NCBI RefSeq assembly: GCF_041817755.1
Contig: NZ_JBGYBX010000055.1
Span: 66,008-130,007 of the forward strand
Direction: 5' to 3'
Length of the DNA: 64,000 nucleotides
From: Glaesserella sp041817755
GTDB taxonomy: Bacteria; Pseudomonadota; Gammaproteobacteria; Enterobacterales; Pasteurellaceae
In this document: positions 1-10,100 of the stretch, piece after piece
Layout: every line of letters starts with the position of its first letter
Position numbering within the stretch: the stretch's first letter is position 1
The notes under the pieces: model-generated
What the model saw: only the letters and a program-made list of their open reading frames with translations
Told to the model about the DNA's origin: nothing
Databases searched by the model: none
Position numbers and translations under genes: made by a program

Positions 1-268
1 TCCGCAACGGATCCGGTTCCGATTCGAGGTGTCTTTCTACAATATGTGCCGAACCATAGGGTAAGAAAAAAACATCGCCTTCTTTAAGATGATAACACTG
101 CTCTTCCAAACGCAAGCAGCACTGCCCTTTCGAAACGATATGGAATACCCCCAATAGATCTTTACTCTGAACATTATTCACTTGCCAGCTACCATTGAAA
201 CGGCACAAAATATTGATTTCTCCTTTAATATGTGCAAATTCAATCAATCTGTCTAAATAGTCCATCAT
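1..268 (-). CDS. AraC-family regulator, N-terminal part (partial)
   Basis: The open frame starts with two consecutive ATG codons at 268 behind a strong AGAGGAG ribosome site and runs off the left edge, so only about 89 residues are seen. The visible part reads as a cupin sensor: a start like MMDYLDRLIEFAHIKGEI, then GVFHIVSKGQCCLRL and EGDVFFLPYGSAH, the usual beta-barrel pattern of AraC regulators with an N-terminal cupin. The DNA-binding domain would lie outside the window. It is divergent from metX with a 252-bp gap. The ligand cannot be inferred. Confidence 0.7.
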   Translation of the reverse strand, partial: MMDYLDRLIEFAHIKGEINILCRFNGSWQVNNVQSKDLLGVFHIVSKGQCCLRLEEQCYHLKEGDVFFLPYGSAHIVERHLESEPDPLR

Positions 269-409
269 GCTCCTCTATAGTATGAATAATAAAATGATCA
301 TATTAAGCAACGTTAACTTGAGTATAAACGGATAAAAATCGAATAAAAACAACTTATTTGTAAAAAATCGATTAAATCCGACCGCTTGTATTTAGCCGTT
401 TAAAAATCT

Positions 410-425
410 AGACGTTTAGATGGCT
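410..425 (+). promoter_or_regulatory. Tandem MetJ-like boxes upstream of metX
   Basis: Two adjacent 8-bp units, AGACGTTT and AGATGGCT, resemble the MetJ operator unit AGACGTCT (7/8 and 6/8 matches by eye). They lie just upstream of a TTGACA element. MetJ represses methionine genes with S-adenosylmethionine as corepressor, which suits the metX gene downstream. Confidence 0.55.
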
Positions 426-433
426 AAAATTTC

Positions 434-461
434 TTGACAAAGTACTCTGCTTTCGTAAACT
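434..461 (+). promoter_or_regulatory. Putative sigma70 promoter of metX
   Basis: A perfect TTGACA at 434-439 is followed after 16 bp by TAAACT at 456-461. The minus-10 is imperfect. The element lies directly downstream of the MetJ-like boxes and about 60 bp before the metX start. Confidence 0.45.
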
Positions 462-520
462 TAACGGCATTCCACTGAATACAAGCGGTCACTTTTTGCC
501 GTTTTTTTGCAAGGATCACT

Positions 521-1594
521 ATGGCACAGCAGATAACTCTTTTTGATGAAACACCCCTTGAACTGACTTTGGGTGGAACGCTTTCGCCGATCCATGTAGC
601 CTATCAAACCTACGGCACGTTGAATGCGGATAAAAGCAATACCGTGCTGTTATGCCATGCTCTCACGGGAGATGCCGAACCCTATTATGCACCGCCTGCG
701 GATAAAGGTTGGTGGCAAGATTTTATCGGTCCGGGATTGGCCTTTGATACCGATAAATACTTTTTTATTTGTTCTAATGTGCTCGGCGGTTGCAAAGGAA
801 CCACCGGACCGTCTTCAACCAATCCGCAAACACATCAACCTTACGGCAGTCAATTTCCGATTATTACCGTGCAAGATATTGTCAAAGTACAAAAAGCCTT
901 ACTCGACAAACTCGGTATCACCCGATTACAAGCGGTAGTCGGCGGTTCGTTTGGTGGCATGCAAGCGACACAATGGGCGATTGATTACCCGACACAAGTA
1001 CGCAATATCGTCAATCTTTGTTCCTCATTAACCCTAAGTGCGGAAGCCATCGGGTTTAATCACGTGATGCGCCAAGCGATCATTAATGATCCGCATTTCA
1101 ACAACGGCGATTACTATCACGGCACACCGCCCGACAACGGTTTAAAGATCGCTCGAATGCTTGGCATGCTGACTTATCGCACCGATATGCAATTGGCTAA
1201 AGCTTTTGGGCGAGAAACCAAACAAACGGGAGAAATTTGGGGCGATCATTTCCAAGTAGAATCTTATCTCAGTTACCAAGGGATCAAATTTCTCCATCGC
1301 TTTGATGCCAACAGTTATTTGCGGTTATTAAGAGCCATGGATCTTTACGACCCGGCTTTAACCTATGCGAATGAACAAGAAGCGCTTTCCCGTATTCAAG
1401 CCAACTATACGCTCGTGGGGGTCACGAGTGATCAACTGTTTAAACAGGTTGACCTGCATAAAAGTAAACAGCGTTTGGAAAATGCCGGAGTTACCGTCGA
1501 TTTTTACGAATTTCACTCCGACTTCGGACACGATGCGTTTTTAGTCGATTACCCGTTTTTTGAAGAGATGATTAAGAAAGGAATTGCGAAGTAA
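521..1594 (+). CDS. metX: Homoserine O-acetyltransferase MetX
   Basis: This cytosolic alpha/beta-hydrolase-fold acyltransferase (357 residues, full family length) activates homoserine for methionine synthesis. The nucleophile elbow GGSFGGMQ near residue 144, the acid region SDQLF and the late GHDAFLVD histidine form the expected Ser-Asp-His triad. The oxyanion region LCHALTGDA and the substrate segment NVLGGCKGTTGPSS are typical of MetX. Acetyl versus succinyl donor use cannot be read with certainty; MetX-fold enzymes in gamma-proteobacteria can use either. MetJ-like boxes and a promoter lie upstream. Its stop codon abuts the end of the convergent recO gene. Confidence 0.93.
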   Translation: MAQQITLFDETPLELTLGGTLSPIHVAYQTYGTLNADKSNTVLLCHALTGDAEPYYAPPADKGWWQDFIGPGLAFDTDKYFFICSNVLGGCKGTTGPSSTNPQTHQPYGSQFPIITVQDIVKVQKALLDKLGITRLQAVVGGSFGGMQATQWAIDYPTQVRNIVNLCSSLTLSAEAIGFNHVMRQAIINDPHFNNGDYYHGTPPDNGLKIARMLGMLTYRTDMQLAKAFGRETKQTGEIWGDHFQVESYLSYQGIKFLHRFDANSYLRLLRAMDLYDPALTYANEQEALSRIQANYTLVGVTSDQLFKQVDLHKSKQRLENAGVTVDFYEFHSDFGHDAFLVDYPFFEEMIKKGIAK

Positions 1595-2317
1595 TTAAAC
1601 GCTTTTCAACCTATTCGGCAATACAGACTGAAACAGCTCTCGGCTTTTAAGCGGCGCTGATCCCAAATAGGGCTTCAAGGCAATACGGGTAAAGCGTTTT
1701 GCCGACTGTAAGGTTTCTTTCTCTGAAAAATCCATTTCCGCAAAAGCCAATAAATCTTTGCCGATAAAGGTATAGTTATTTTGTAACAGAGAAGCGATAA
1801 AGCCTTTATTTTCACTGAACTGATAGGTCATTTGCGGCTCTACGGGTAAGCCGGTTGCCGCACAATGTGTAAAATTAATGCCGTAACCGAGCGCTTGTAG
1901 CGTATGAAATTCAAAGGTGCGTAAGATCGGCTCAATTTCATTCGGTCGGCTTGCCAACTTTGTCATACAGTGCAGATAATGCTGAAATAACTCAGGGTAA
2001 GCGGTGTGATTTTCCAATACTCTTACAAGGACTTCATTGACATAAAAACCGCTATACAGTGCCAGTGTTTGCATAGGTAAGGTCAAGGAAGCCGGTTCGG
2101 CTTTGGTGAGTGTTTTTAAATCCCCTTTGCCCGTCCATTTCAGCAGTAACGGAGTAAAGGGTTGAAGAACAGATTTCAATGGTGAACGTGGTCGTCTTGC
2201 CCCTTTGGCAAGTAAGGTTATACGCCCGTGATTTTCAGTGAAAAAATCAACAAGCAAACTGCTTTCACTGTACTCTCTGCGATGTAACACAAAGCCACGT
2301 TGCCACTGTTCGATCAT
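1595..2317 (-). CDS. recO: DNA repair protein RecO
   Basis: RecO (240 residues) works with RecR and RecF to load RecA on SSB-coated single-stranded DNA and to anneal strands. The N-terminal OB-fold opening, with the motif RGFVLHRREYSESSLLVD and then LLAKGARRPRS, is diagnostic. The central helical part carries YVNEVLVRVL. The start codon overlaps the era stop (shared base 2317), so the two genes are translationally coupled. It is the last gene of the lepA-lepB-rnc-era-recO cluster and ends convergently against metX. Confidence 0.95.
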   Translation of the reverse strand: MIEQWQRGFVLHRREYSESSLLVDFFTENHGRITLLAKGARRPRSPLKSVLQPFTPLLLKWTGKGDLKTLTKAEPASLTLPMQTLALYSGFYVNEVLVRVLENHTAYPELFQHYLHCMTKLASRPNEIEPILRTFEFHTLQALGYGINFTHCAATGLPVEPQMTYQFSENKGFIASLLQNNYTFIGKDLLAFAEMDFSEKETLQSAKRFTRIALKPYLGSAPLKSRELFQSVLPNRLKSV

Positions 2318-3219
2318 TATTCGTCAATATAACCCAAACTTCTTAACGCACGTTCATCGTCCGCCCACCCTGCTTTGACTTTCACCCATAGCTCAAGGTG
2401 GACTTTATTATCAAACAGACGTTCCATATCTGCACGGGCTTCGGTGCCGATCACTTTGATCTTCTGACCTTTGTTGCCGATCACCATTTTCTTCTGCCCT
2501 TCACGTTCCACTAAAATCAAACCGTTGATTTCATAAGTGCCACGCTCGTTAGTTTTAAACTGCTCAATTTCAACTGTCACCGAATAAGGCAACTCTTCAC
2601 CCATAAAACGCATTAGTTTTTCACGGATAATTTCTGACGCCATAAAACGTTGCGAACGGTCGGTGACATAATCTTCAGGATAGTGATGAATGCCTTCTTT
2701 TAGCGACTCACGCACAAATTTCTCTAAAATATGTACGTTTTTGCCCCGTTGAGCTGAAATCGGAATGATCTCTTTAAACGGAAATTTCTGCGATAAAGCG
2801 GTCAGATGTGGCAATAATTCTTCTTTTTCCTTGATATTATCCACTTTATTAATTGCTAAAATCACAGGGGCTTTGGTCGAGCGTAATTTATTGAGAACCA
2901 TCTCATCATCGTCCGTCCATTTTGTGCCTTCCACCACAAAAATTACCATATCCACATCGCCAATCGCACTGGCTGCCGCACGGTTCATTAAGCGGTTAAT
3001 CGCCCGTTTTTCTTCAATATGAAGCCCTGGAGTATCAACATAAATCTCTTGATACGCTCCTTCGGTTTTAATCCCTAAAATACGGTGACGTGTTGTCTGT
3101 GCTTTGCGAGAAGTAATCGAAATTTTCTGCCCTAAAATTTTGTTTAATAGCGTTGATTTTCCCACGTTGGGACGACCAACAATGGCGATAAAGCCACAAT
3201 ATGTTTTTTGATCTGTCAT
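2317..3219 (-). CDS. era: GTPase Era
   Basis: Era (300 residues) is an essential GTPase that binds the 3' end of 16S rRNA during 30S assembly. The G motifs are all visible: G1 GRPNVGKSTLLN near residue 15, G3 DTPGLH, G4 NKVD, and a SAQRGKN G5-like segment. The C-terminal KH domain carries VIGNKGQKIKVIG, which contacts the rRNA. It lies 21 bp downstream of rnc and overlaps recO, the standard arrangement in gamma-proteobacteria. Confidence 0.97.
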   Translation of the reverse strand: MTDQKTYCGFIAIVGRPNVGKSTLLNKILGQKISITSRKAQTTRHRILGIKTEGAYQEIYVDTPGLHIEEKRAINRLMNRAAASAIGDVDMVIFVVEGTKWTDDDEMVLNKLRSTKAPVILAINKVDNIKEKEELLPHLTALSQKFPFKEIIPISAQRGKNVHILEKFVRESLKEGIHHYPEDYVTDRSQRFMASEIIREKLMRFMGEELPYSVTVEIEQFKTNERGTYEINGLILVEREGQKKMVIGNKGQKIKVIGTEARADMERLFDNKVHLELWVKVKAGWADDERALRSLGYIDE

Positions 3220-3240
3220 TATGTTCTCTTAAAAAATTAT

Positions 3241-3912
3241 TTATTTTATCCCTAAAACCTTTATCACCTGCAATGCGGCATCTTGTTCGGCTTTACGGCG
3301 GCTTGTGCCATTACCGATAAAAATCTCATCGACTTTTTCGACTTTACAACTCACTTTAAAGGTTTGATTATGTGCTTCGCCTTTAATATCAATCACTTCG
3401 TAAGTCGGTAACGGTAGCTTACGCCCTTGTAGATACTCTTGCAGACGGGTTTTCGGATCTTTTTGTGCTTCCCCCGGTTGCATCTCATTCAGAAGCTGTT
3501 GATACCAATAATGCACACGCTCTATCGCCCGATCAATCCCTGCGTCTAAATATACCGCTGCAATAATCGCTTCTACACAATCGGACAAAATGGACTCTCG
3601 ACGATAGCCGCCACTTTTTAATTCTCCAGCCCCCAATTTCATATACTCGCCCAACTCAAATTGACGAGCGACAACCGCAAGGGTCTGTTCTTTCACCAAT
3701 GCCGCACGCATACGGCTTAATTCCCCTTCATCCGCTTTAGGGAATTTTTCATATAAGGCTTTGCCAATGGCAAAATTTAAGATGGAATCGCCAAGAAACT
3801 CAAGGCGTTCATTATTTTTGGAAGCAGCACTGCGGTGAGTGAGGGCTTGGGTGAGGTAATCAAGGTTAGCAAATTGATAACCTAATTTTTTCTGTAATCG
3901 TTCTAGTTGCAT
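3241..3912 (-). CDS. rnc: Ribonuclease III
   Basis: RNase III (223 residues) cleaves double-stranded RNA in rRNA processing and antisense regulation. The signature NERLEFLGDSILNF near residue 35 carries the catalytic acidic residues, and a second acidic site is seen in DCVEAIIAAVYLDAG. The C-terminal dsRNA-binding domain includes KAEQDAALQVIKVL. It is followed closely by era. RNase III is relevant to the antisense RNAs in the prophage of this window, since paired C4-type RNA and its target are possible substrates (inference). Confidence 0.97.
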   Translation of the reverse strand: MQLERLQKKLGYQFANLDYLTQALTHRSAASKNNERLEFLGDSILNFAIGKALYEKFPKADEGELSRMRAALVKEQTLAVVARQFELGEYMKLGAGELKSGGYRRESILSDCVEAIIAAVYLDAGIDRAIERVHYWYQQLLNEMQPGEAQKDPKTRLQEYLQGRKLPLPTYEVIDIKGEAHNQTFKVSCKVEKVDEIFIGNGTSRRKAEQDAALQVIKVLGIK

Positions 3913-3939
3913 AAGTTTATTTTATGTCATATAGACATT

Positions 3940-4009
3940 GTAGGGGCGGACCGATGTGTCCGCCCATATCACCTTTATTTTTCGGGCGGACACATCGGTC
4001 CGCCCCTAC
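3940..4009. repeat. Inverted pair of REP-like hairpins (GTAGGGGC type)
   Basis: Two 26-bp perfect inverted copies, 3940-3965 and 3984-4009, are separated by 18 bp between rnc and lepB. Each copy begins with GTAGGGGC and is itself a hairpin. The GTAG tetranucleotide before a GC-rich stem is the usual mark of REPs recognised by RAYT transposases, and a RAYT gene with matching repeats lies at 12.5-13.0 kb. Confidence 0.75.
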
Positions 4010-4017
4010 ACATCTGT

Positions 4018-5052
4018 TTACTTAATTGAAGTAAACATTCTCTCAAAACGTAATCCGCTTGGAAATTCATTCGGTTTCTTATCAAGGCTTAACCAAATAA
4101 CACTTGCTTTACCGACCATATTCTTTTCAGGTACAAATCCCCAAAAGCGGCTGTCTTCACTGTTATCACGGTTATCGCCCATGACGAAATAGTGTCCTTC
4201 CGGCACAATCCATTCACCGGCAGATTGTTCCGCCTGCTGAAAGAAATAAGGTTCATAATTAAACGGTTGCGGATTATTTAAAATTTGATGCGTCACATCA
4301 CCGATTTCCGTTCTTTCTACCTGCATTTCACCATGGTAGAAATAATCCGAATTCGGTTTTGCACCTTCATATTTAAATACCATGGTTTTACCGGTATCAC
4401 CGTGAGTTACCGTCAACTGCTGCGTATGAAAGTCGTATTTAATTTTATCCCCGCCAATACCTACAACGCGTTTAATATAGTCAACATGAGACATATTTTC
4501 TTCACCGTAACGTTGATCGACATCCGAACTGGTGACAACCCCCATTCTTTCACCCGGTAAAGCTTGTTTCGGCGCTTTGAATACGACAATATCACCGCGT
4601 TCAGGTCGACCTGTTTTTATAAAGGTATTTTGCCAAATCGGATCTTTAATACCGTAAGCATATTTTTCAACAAGCAAAAAATCACCTACGCGTAATGTTG
4701 GTTCCATCGATCCGCTTGGAATTTGAAACGGTTCAAAAACAAATGAACGTAAAAACGTTACCACAAATATCACACCGAAAAGTGACGCAAAAAAATCACC
4801 CACTAATGAACGAGGTTGAATCGCTGCTTTTTCTTCTGCTGAGAGCGGTTTGCCTAAATGCTTTTCTTCACGCTCAATCGCACGCAAGCGGTGAGGTTCG
4901 GCACTAAATTTGTAAAACGACCAAAAGCCACCACAAATAACGACCAAACCTACTAATATAATGGAAATTGTATTTGGCAGTTGCATTGAATCCAACACCT
5001 TCCAAACACCGTACAATACTGCAATAAAACCAATGGTTAAAATATTGCTCAT
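4018..5052 (-). CDS. lepB: Signal peptidase I
   Basis: LepB (344 residues) removes signal peptides from exported proteins at the inner membrane. Two N-terminal membrane segments (about residues 3-20 and 27-45) precede the periplasmic catalytic domain. The nucleophile serine lies in PSGSMEPTLRVGDF, the general-base lysine in YIKRVVGIGGDK, and the conserved box E is GDNRDNSEDSRFWGFVP. It lies 80 bp downstream of lepA and a REP-like pair separates it from rnc. Confidence 0.96.
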   Translation of the reverse strand: MSNILTIGFIAVLYGVWKVLDSMQLPNTISIILVGLVVICGGFWSFYKFSAEPHRLRAIEREEKHLGKPLSAEEKAAIQPRSLVGDFFASLFGVIFVVTFLRSFVFEPFQIPSGSMEPTLRVGDFLLVEKYAYGIKDPIWQNTFIKTGRPERGDIVVFKAPKQALPGERMGVVTSSDVDQRYGEENMSHVDYIKRVVGIGGDKIKYDFHTQQLTVTHGDTGKTMVFKYEGAKPNSDYFYHGEMQVERTEIGDVTHQILNNPQPFNYEPYFFQQAEQSAGEWIVPEGHYFVMGDNRDNSEDSRFWGFVPEKNMVGKASVIWLSLDKKPNEFPSGLRFERMFTSIK

Positions 5053-5079
5053 CTGTTTTCTCTTCTCCTTAATCTAATC

Positions 5080-5124
5080 GCTCCCCCTGCTTGCGGGGGG
5101 AGCTGCCGAAGGCTGAGGGGGGGA
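5080..5124. repeat. GC-rich intergenic palindrome between lepA and lepB
   Basis: A CTCCCCC ... GGGGGGAG hairpin at about 5081-5102 is followed by a second G-rich half ending at 5124. It fills the lepA-lepB gap and looks like a degenerate dispersed repeat. It does not start with the GTAG of the other REP-like pairs here, so its class is uncertain. Confidence 0.45.
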
Positions 5125-5132
5125 TATTATTG

Positions 5133-6932
5133 TTAATCCTTCCCAACGTGCAAAATCGCTAAGAACGCTTCTTGCGGCACTTCCACGTTACCTAAAGATT
5201 TCATTCGTTTTTTACCTTCTTTCTGCTTCTGCAACAGTTTTTTCTTACGGCTTACGTCACCGCCGTAACATTTCGCCAATACGTTTTTACGAAGCTGTTT
5301 TACCGTCGAACGAGCGATAATATGGTTACCAATCGCCGCTTGGATCGCAATGTCAAACTGCTGACGTGGAATTAGCTCTTTCATTTTTTCCACTAATTCA
5401 CGACCACGATAAGGGGCATTAGCTTTGTGTACGATTAATGCTAACGCATCGACACGCTCGCCGTTGATCATAATATCCACACGCACCATATCTGCCGCTT
5501 GGAAACGTTTGAAACCATAATCCAACGACGCATAGCCACGCGAAGTTGATTTTAAGCGGTCGAAGAAATCCAACACCACTTCACCCATCGGGATTTCATA
5601 GGTGAGTGCTACTTGATTACCGTGATACACCATATTTGTCTGCACACCACGTTTTTCCACACAAAGCGTAATCACATTACCTAAAAACTCTTGCGGTAAC
5701 AACATATTACATTCCGCAATCGGCTCACGAATTTCCGCAATATTGTTAATCGCAGGTAACTTCGATGGGCTATCTACATAGACAATTTCACCATTAGTTT
5801 GTTCTACTTCATAGACTACCGTCGGTGCGGTGGTAATCAGATCCAAATCATACTCACGCTCCAAACGCTCTTGAATGATCTCCATATGTAACAAGCCTAA
5901 GAAGCCACAGCGGAAGCCAAAGCCTAGTGCTGTTGAGTTTTCCGGCTCATAGAAAAGCGACGCATCATTTAAGCTCAATTTTGCCAACGCATCACGGAAC
6001 GCTTCATAATCATCTGAGCTAATTGGGAACAAACCGGCATAGACTTGCGGTTTTACTTTTTTAAAGCCCGGTAACACTTCGCTTGCAGGATTGTGATGAT
6101 GGGTTAAAGTATCCCCAACCGGTGCACCTAAAATATCTTTAATCGCACAGACCACCCAACCTACTTCGCCTGTTTTTAATTCCGTAGTATCCACTTGTTT
6201 TGGCGTGAAAATACCGAGACGATCCACTTGATAAGACTGTCCTGTACTCATTACCTTGATTTTATCGCCTTTTTTCAACACACCATTTTTGACACGCACG
6301 AGAGACACCACGCCTAAATAGTTATCGAACCACGAGTCAATAATCAAGGCTTGCAACGGTGCATCAGGATCGCCTTCAGGGGCTGGAATTTTCGCCACGA
6401 TTTCTTCTAAAACGAGATCGATACCCACACCGGTTTTCGCCGAGCAACGCACCGCTTCCATCGCATCAATCCCGACAATATCTTCAATCTCTTCTGCAAC
6501 ACGCTCAGGATCAGCCGCCGGTAAGTCGATTTTGTTTAAAATCGGCACCACTTCCAAATCCATCTCAATCGCCGTGTAACAGTTGGCAAGGGTTTGCGCT
6601 TCAACCCCTTGCCCGGCATCCACGACCAATAACGCCCCTTCACAGGCGGCAAGGGAACGAGAAACTTCATAAGAGAAATCAACGTGCCCCGGCGTATCGA
6701 TAAAGTTTAACTGATAGGTTTGACCATCTTTTGCTTGATAATTTAAAGTAACACTTTGTGCTTTAATGGTAATACCACGCTCACGCTCAAGATCCATAGA
6801 ATCTAACACTTGAGCTTCCATTTCACGATCCGACAAACCACCGCAAGTTTGGATCAAGCGGTCAGATAAAGTCGATTTACCGTGGTCAATGTGAGCAATA
6901 ATAGAAAAGTTACGAATGTTCTGCATTTTCAT
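5133..6932 (-). CDS. lepA: Elongation factor 4 (LepA)
   Basis: LepA/EF4 (599 residues) is a ribosome-associated translational GTPase that remodels mistranslocated or stalled ribosomes. The GTPase domain shows AHIDHGKSTLSDRL (P-loop) near residue 14, DTPGHVDF (G3) and NKIDLP (G4). The rest follows the EF-G-like domains II, III and V, and the LepA-specific C-terminal domain ends in basic GKKRMKSLGNVEVPQEAF. It heads the lepA-lepB-rnc-era-recO cluster and is divergent from metH. Confidence 0.97.
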   Translation of the reverse strand: MKMQNIRNFSIIAHIDHGKSTLSDRLIQTCGGLSDREMEAQVLDSMDLERERGITIKAQSVTLNYQAKDGQTYQLNFIDTPGHVDFSYEVSRSLAACEGALLVVDAGQGVEAQTLANCYTAIEMDLEVVPILNKIDLPAADPERVAEEIEDIVGIDAMEAVRCSAKTGVGIDLVLEEIVAKIPAPEGDPDAPLQALIIDSWFDNYLGVVSLVRVKNGVLKKGDKIKVMSTGQSYQVDRLGIFTPKQVDTTELKTGEVGWVVCAIKDILGAPVGDTLTHHHNPASEVLPGFKKVKPQVYAGLFPISSDDYEAFRDALAKLSLNDASLFYEPENSTALGFGFRCGFLGLLHMEIIQERLEREYDLDLITTAPTVVYEVEQTNGEIVYVDSPSKLPAINNIAEIREPIAECNMLLPQEFLGNVITLCVEKRGVQTNMVYHGNQVALTYEIPMGEVVLDFFDRLKSTSRGYASLDYGFKRFQAADMVRVDIMINGERVDALALIVHKANAPYRGRELVEKMKELIPRQQFDIAIQAAIGNHIIARSTVKQLRKNVLAKCYGGDVSRKKKLLQKQKEGKKRMKSLGNVEVPQEAFLAILHVGKD

Positions 6933-7127
6933 AAGGGCAGTAAATGTCCTATTGTATTGTTATTGATAAAAGAAAAATAATCGGCGGATTGTACCTGAAA
7001 ATAGCCTAAAAAGGAAAAGGAAAGCGGTAAGATTCCACCTGAATTTTGTAATTTGCAAAAAATCGACGAAATCAGACCGCTTGTATGATACCCAAATCAG
7101 CGAACGACTTTGGCGCCAAGATAAAAT

Positions 7128-7156
7128 TTGACACACTTCGCCCTCCTCCCTATCAT
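7128..7156 (+). promoter_or_regulatory. sigma70 promoter of metH
   Basis: TTGACA at 7128-7133 and TATCAT at 7151-7156 are separated by 17 bp, 40 bp before the metH start. No clear MetJ box was seen next to it. Confidence 0.65.
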
Positions 7157-7195
7157 TTCTCCCATTTTCCCTAATTTTCGTAACCGGAATCACTT

Positions 7196-10100
7196 ATGCA
7201 ACACAACCGAATTGAACAATTAAAAACTGCCCTTGCACAACGTATCTTGATTTTAGATGGTGCGATGGGGACGATGATCCAACAATTTAAACTGACCGAA
7301 GCGGATTTCCGTGGCGAGCGTTTTAAAAACTCTAGCGTGGATCTGCGTGGTAATAACGATTTGCTTACCCTGACGCAGCCTTTAGTGATTTCCTCTATTC
7401 ACGAAAAATACCTTGAAGCTGGGGCGGATATTATTGAAACCAATACGTTCAGTTCCACCACCATTGCACAGGCGGATTACGACTTACAAGCGGTGGCTTA
7501 TGAGCTAAATTTTGCAGGGGCGAAGTTGGCTCGGATTGCGGCGGATAAATACAGCACCCCAGAGAAACCACGTTTTGTGGCAGGTATTCTTGGCCCAACT
7601 AACCGCACTGCTTCGATTTCACCAAATGTGAACGACCCAGGTTTTCGTAACATTACTTTTATGGAATTAGTCGATGCCTATGCGGAAGCAACTCGTGGCT
7701 TAATTGAGGGTGGTTCAGACATCATTATGATCGAAACCATCTTTGATACCTTGAATGCTAAAGCTGCCGCTTTTGCCATTGACCAAGTATTTGAAGAACT
7801 GGGCGTAGAATTGCCGATTATGATTTCGGGGACGATTACCGATGCCTCTGGGCGTACCCTTTCGGGGCAAACCACCGAAGCCTTTTACAACTCGCTCCGC
7901 CACGCTAAACCGCTCAGCTTTGGTTTGAACTGTGCGTTAGGGCCGAAAGAGTTGCGTCCTTATGTGGAAGTGATGTCGAAAATCTGTGAAACCTATGTGT
8001 CCGTTCACCCGAATGCCGGCTTGCCGAATGCCTTTGGTGGCTACGATTTGGGGGCGAAAGAGATGGCGGCTCACATCAAAGAGTGGGCGGAAAGCGGTTT
8101 CTTAAATATCGTGGGCGGCTGTTGCGGGACGACACCTGAACATATCAAAGCCTTTGCGGACGTAGTGGCTGGGATTAAACCGCGTGCCTTGCCTGAAATC
8201 AAAACGGCAATGCGTTTGTCGGGGCTTGAGCCGTTGAACATTGATGATGAAAGCCTGTTTGTAAACGTGGGCGAACGCAATAACGTAACAGGTTCGGCGA
8301 AGTTTAAGCGTTTGATTAAAGAAGAAAAATTCAGCGAAGCCATTGAGATTGCTATCGATCAGGTGGAAAACGGTGCGCAAGTGATTGACGTCAATATGGA
8401 TGAAGCCTTGCTCGACTCACAAAAATGTATGACCCGTTTCCTTAACATTATGGCGACTGAGCCTGATGCGGCGAAAGTGCCTGTGATGATTGACTCGTCC
8501 AAATGGGAAGTGATTGAGGCCGGCTTGCAATCGGTGCAAGGTAAAGGGATCGTGAACTCCATATCCCTTAAAGAAGGTGAAGAAAAATTTATCCACCAAG
8601 CGAAACTGGTTCGCCGTTATGGTGCGGCGGTGGTCGTGATGGCGTTTGATGAAGTGGGGCAAGCGGACACCGAAGAACGCAAGGTGGAAATCTGTACCCG
8701 AGCCTACGACATTCTTGTGAACCAAGTGGGCTTTCCGCCTGAAGATATTATTTTCGACCCAAACATTTTTGCCATTGGTACGGGGATTGAAGAACACAAT
8801 AACTACGGCGTGGACTTTATCAACGCCACGGGTCGCATTAAACGTAGCCTACCGCACGCCAAAATTTCGGGCGGTGTGTCGAATGTGTCCTTCTCGTTCC
8901 GTGGTAACAACGTGATGCGTGAAGCCATTCACGCCGTGTTCCTTTACCACGCTATCAAGCAGGGAATGGATATGGGGATCGTGAATGCTGGGCAACTGGC
9001 GATTTATGATGATCTCGATCCTGAATTGCGTGATGTGATTGAAGATGCAGTGCTAAATCGCCGTCCTGATGCGACCGATCGCCTGTTGGATATTGCAGAA
9101 AAATACCGAAATGTAACCGCTAGTAGCAATGAAGACAGCGGTGTTGCCGAATGGCGTACTTGGGCGGTGGAAGAACGCTTAAAACACGCTCTCGTGAAAG
9201 GGATTACTAATTACATTATTGAAGATACCGAAGAAGCCCGTCAAAAATTCCCGACACCGCTCGAAGTGATCGAAGGACCGCTGATGGACGGTATGGATGT
9301 GGTGGGCGATTTGTTCGGGGACGGTAAAATGTTCCTGCCGCAAGTGGTGAAATCCGCTCGCGTAATGAAACAGTCGGTTGCCTATTTAGAGCCGTTTATC
9401 AATGCCACCAAGCAGAAAGGCTCGTCAAGCGGTAAAGTGGTGATTGCGACCGTAAAAGGCGATGTTCACGACATCGGTAAAAATATCGTGAGCGTGGTGT
9501 TGCAATGTAATAACTTTGAAGTGATTGACTTAGGCGTAATGGTGCCTGCGGATAAAATCATTCAAACGGCGATTGACGAAAAAGCGGACATTATCGGCTT
9601 AAGCGGTTTGATCACACCATCCCTTGACGAAATGGAATATTTCTTAGGCGAAATGAACCGCTTGAACTTGAATATTCCTGTGATTATCGGCGGTGCAACT
9701 ACCTCCAAAGAGCATACGGCGATTAAACTTTATCCAAAATATAAGCACGAAGTGATTTACACCACCAACGCCTCTCGTGCAGTGACAGTTTGTGCGGCAT
9801 TGATGAACCCAGATACCAAAGCGGAACTGTGGGAACGAATGAAGAAAGAGTACGAGCAAATTCAAGAATCCTTTGCCAACAAAAAAGCGCCACGCAAGCA
9901 GTTGCCGATTATCGAGGCTCGCAAAAATGCCTTTGATGCGTTCGGTGGCGAATGGGCGGATTATCAAGTGCCAACGCCAAAACAAACAGGCATTGTGGAA
10001 TATAAAAACGTGCCGATTGCGACCTTGCGGAAATTTATCGACTGGTCGCCGTTCTTCCGTTTATGGGGCTTAATGGGCGGTTATCCTGATGCCTTCGACT

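Noticed and set aside
8071..8797. Several minus-strand open frames inside metH
   Set aside because: They are shadows of the strongly coding plus frame and have no independent signals.
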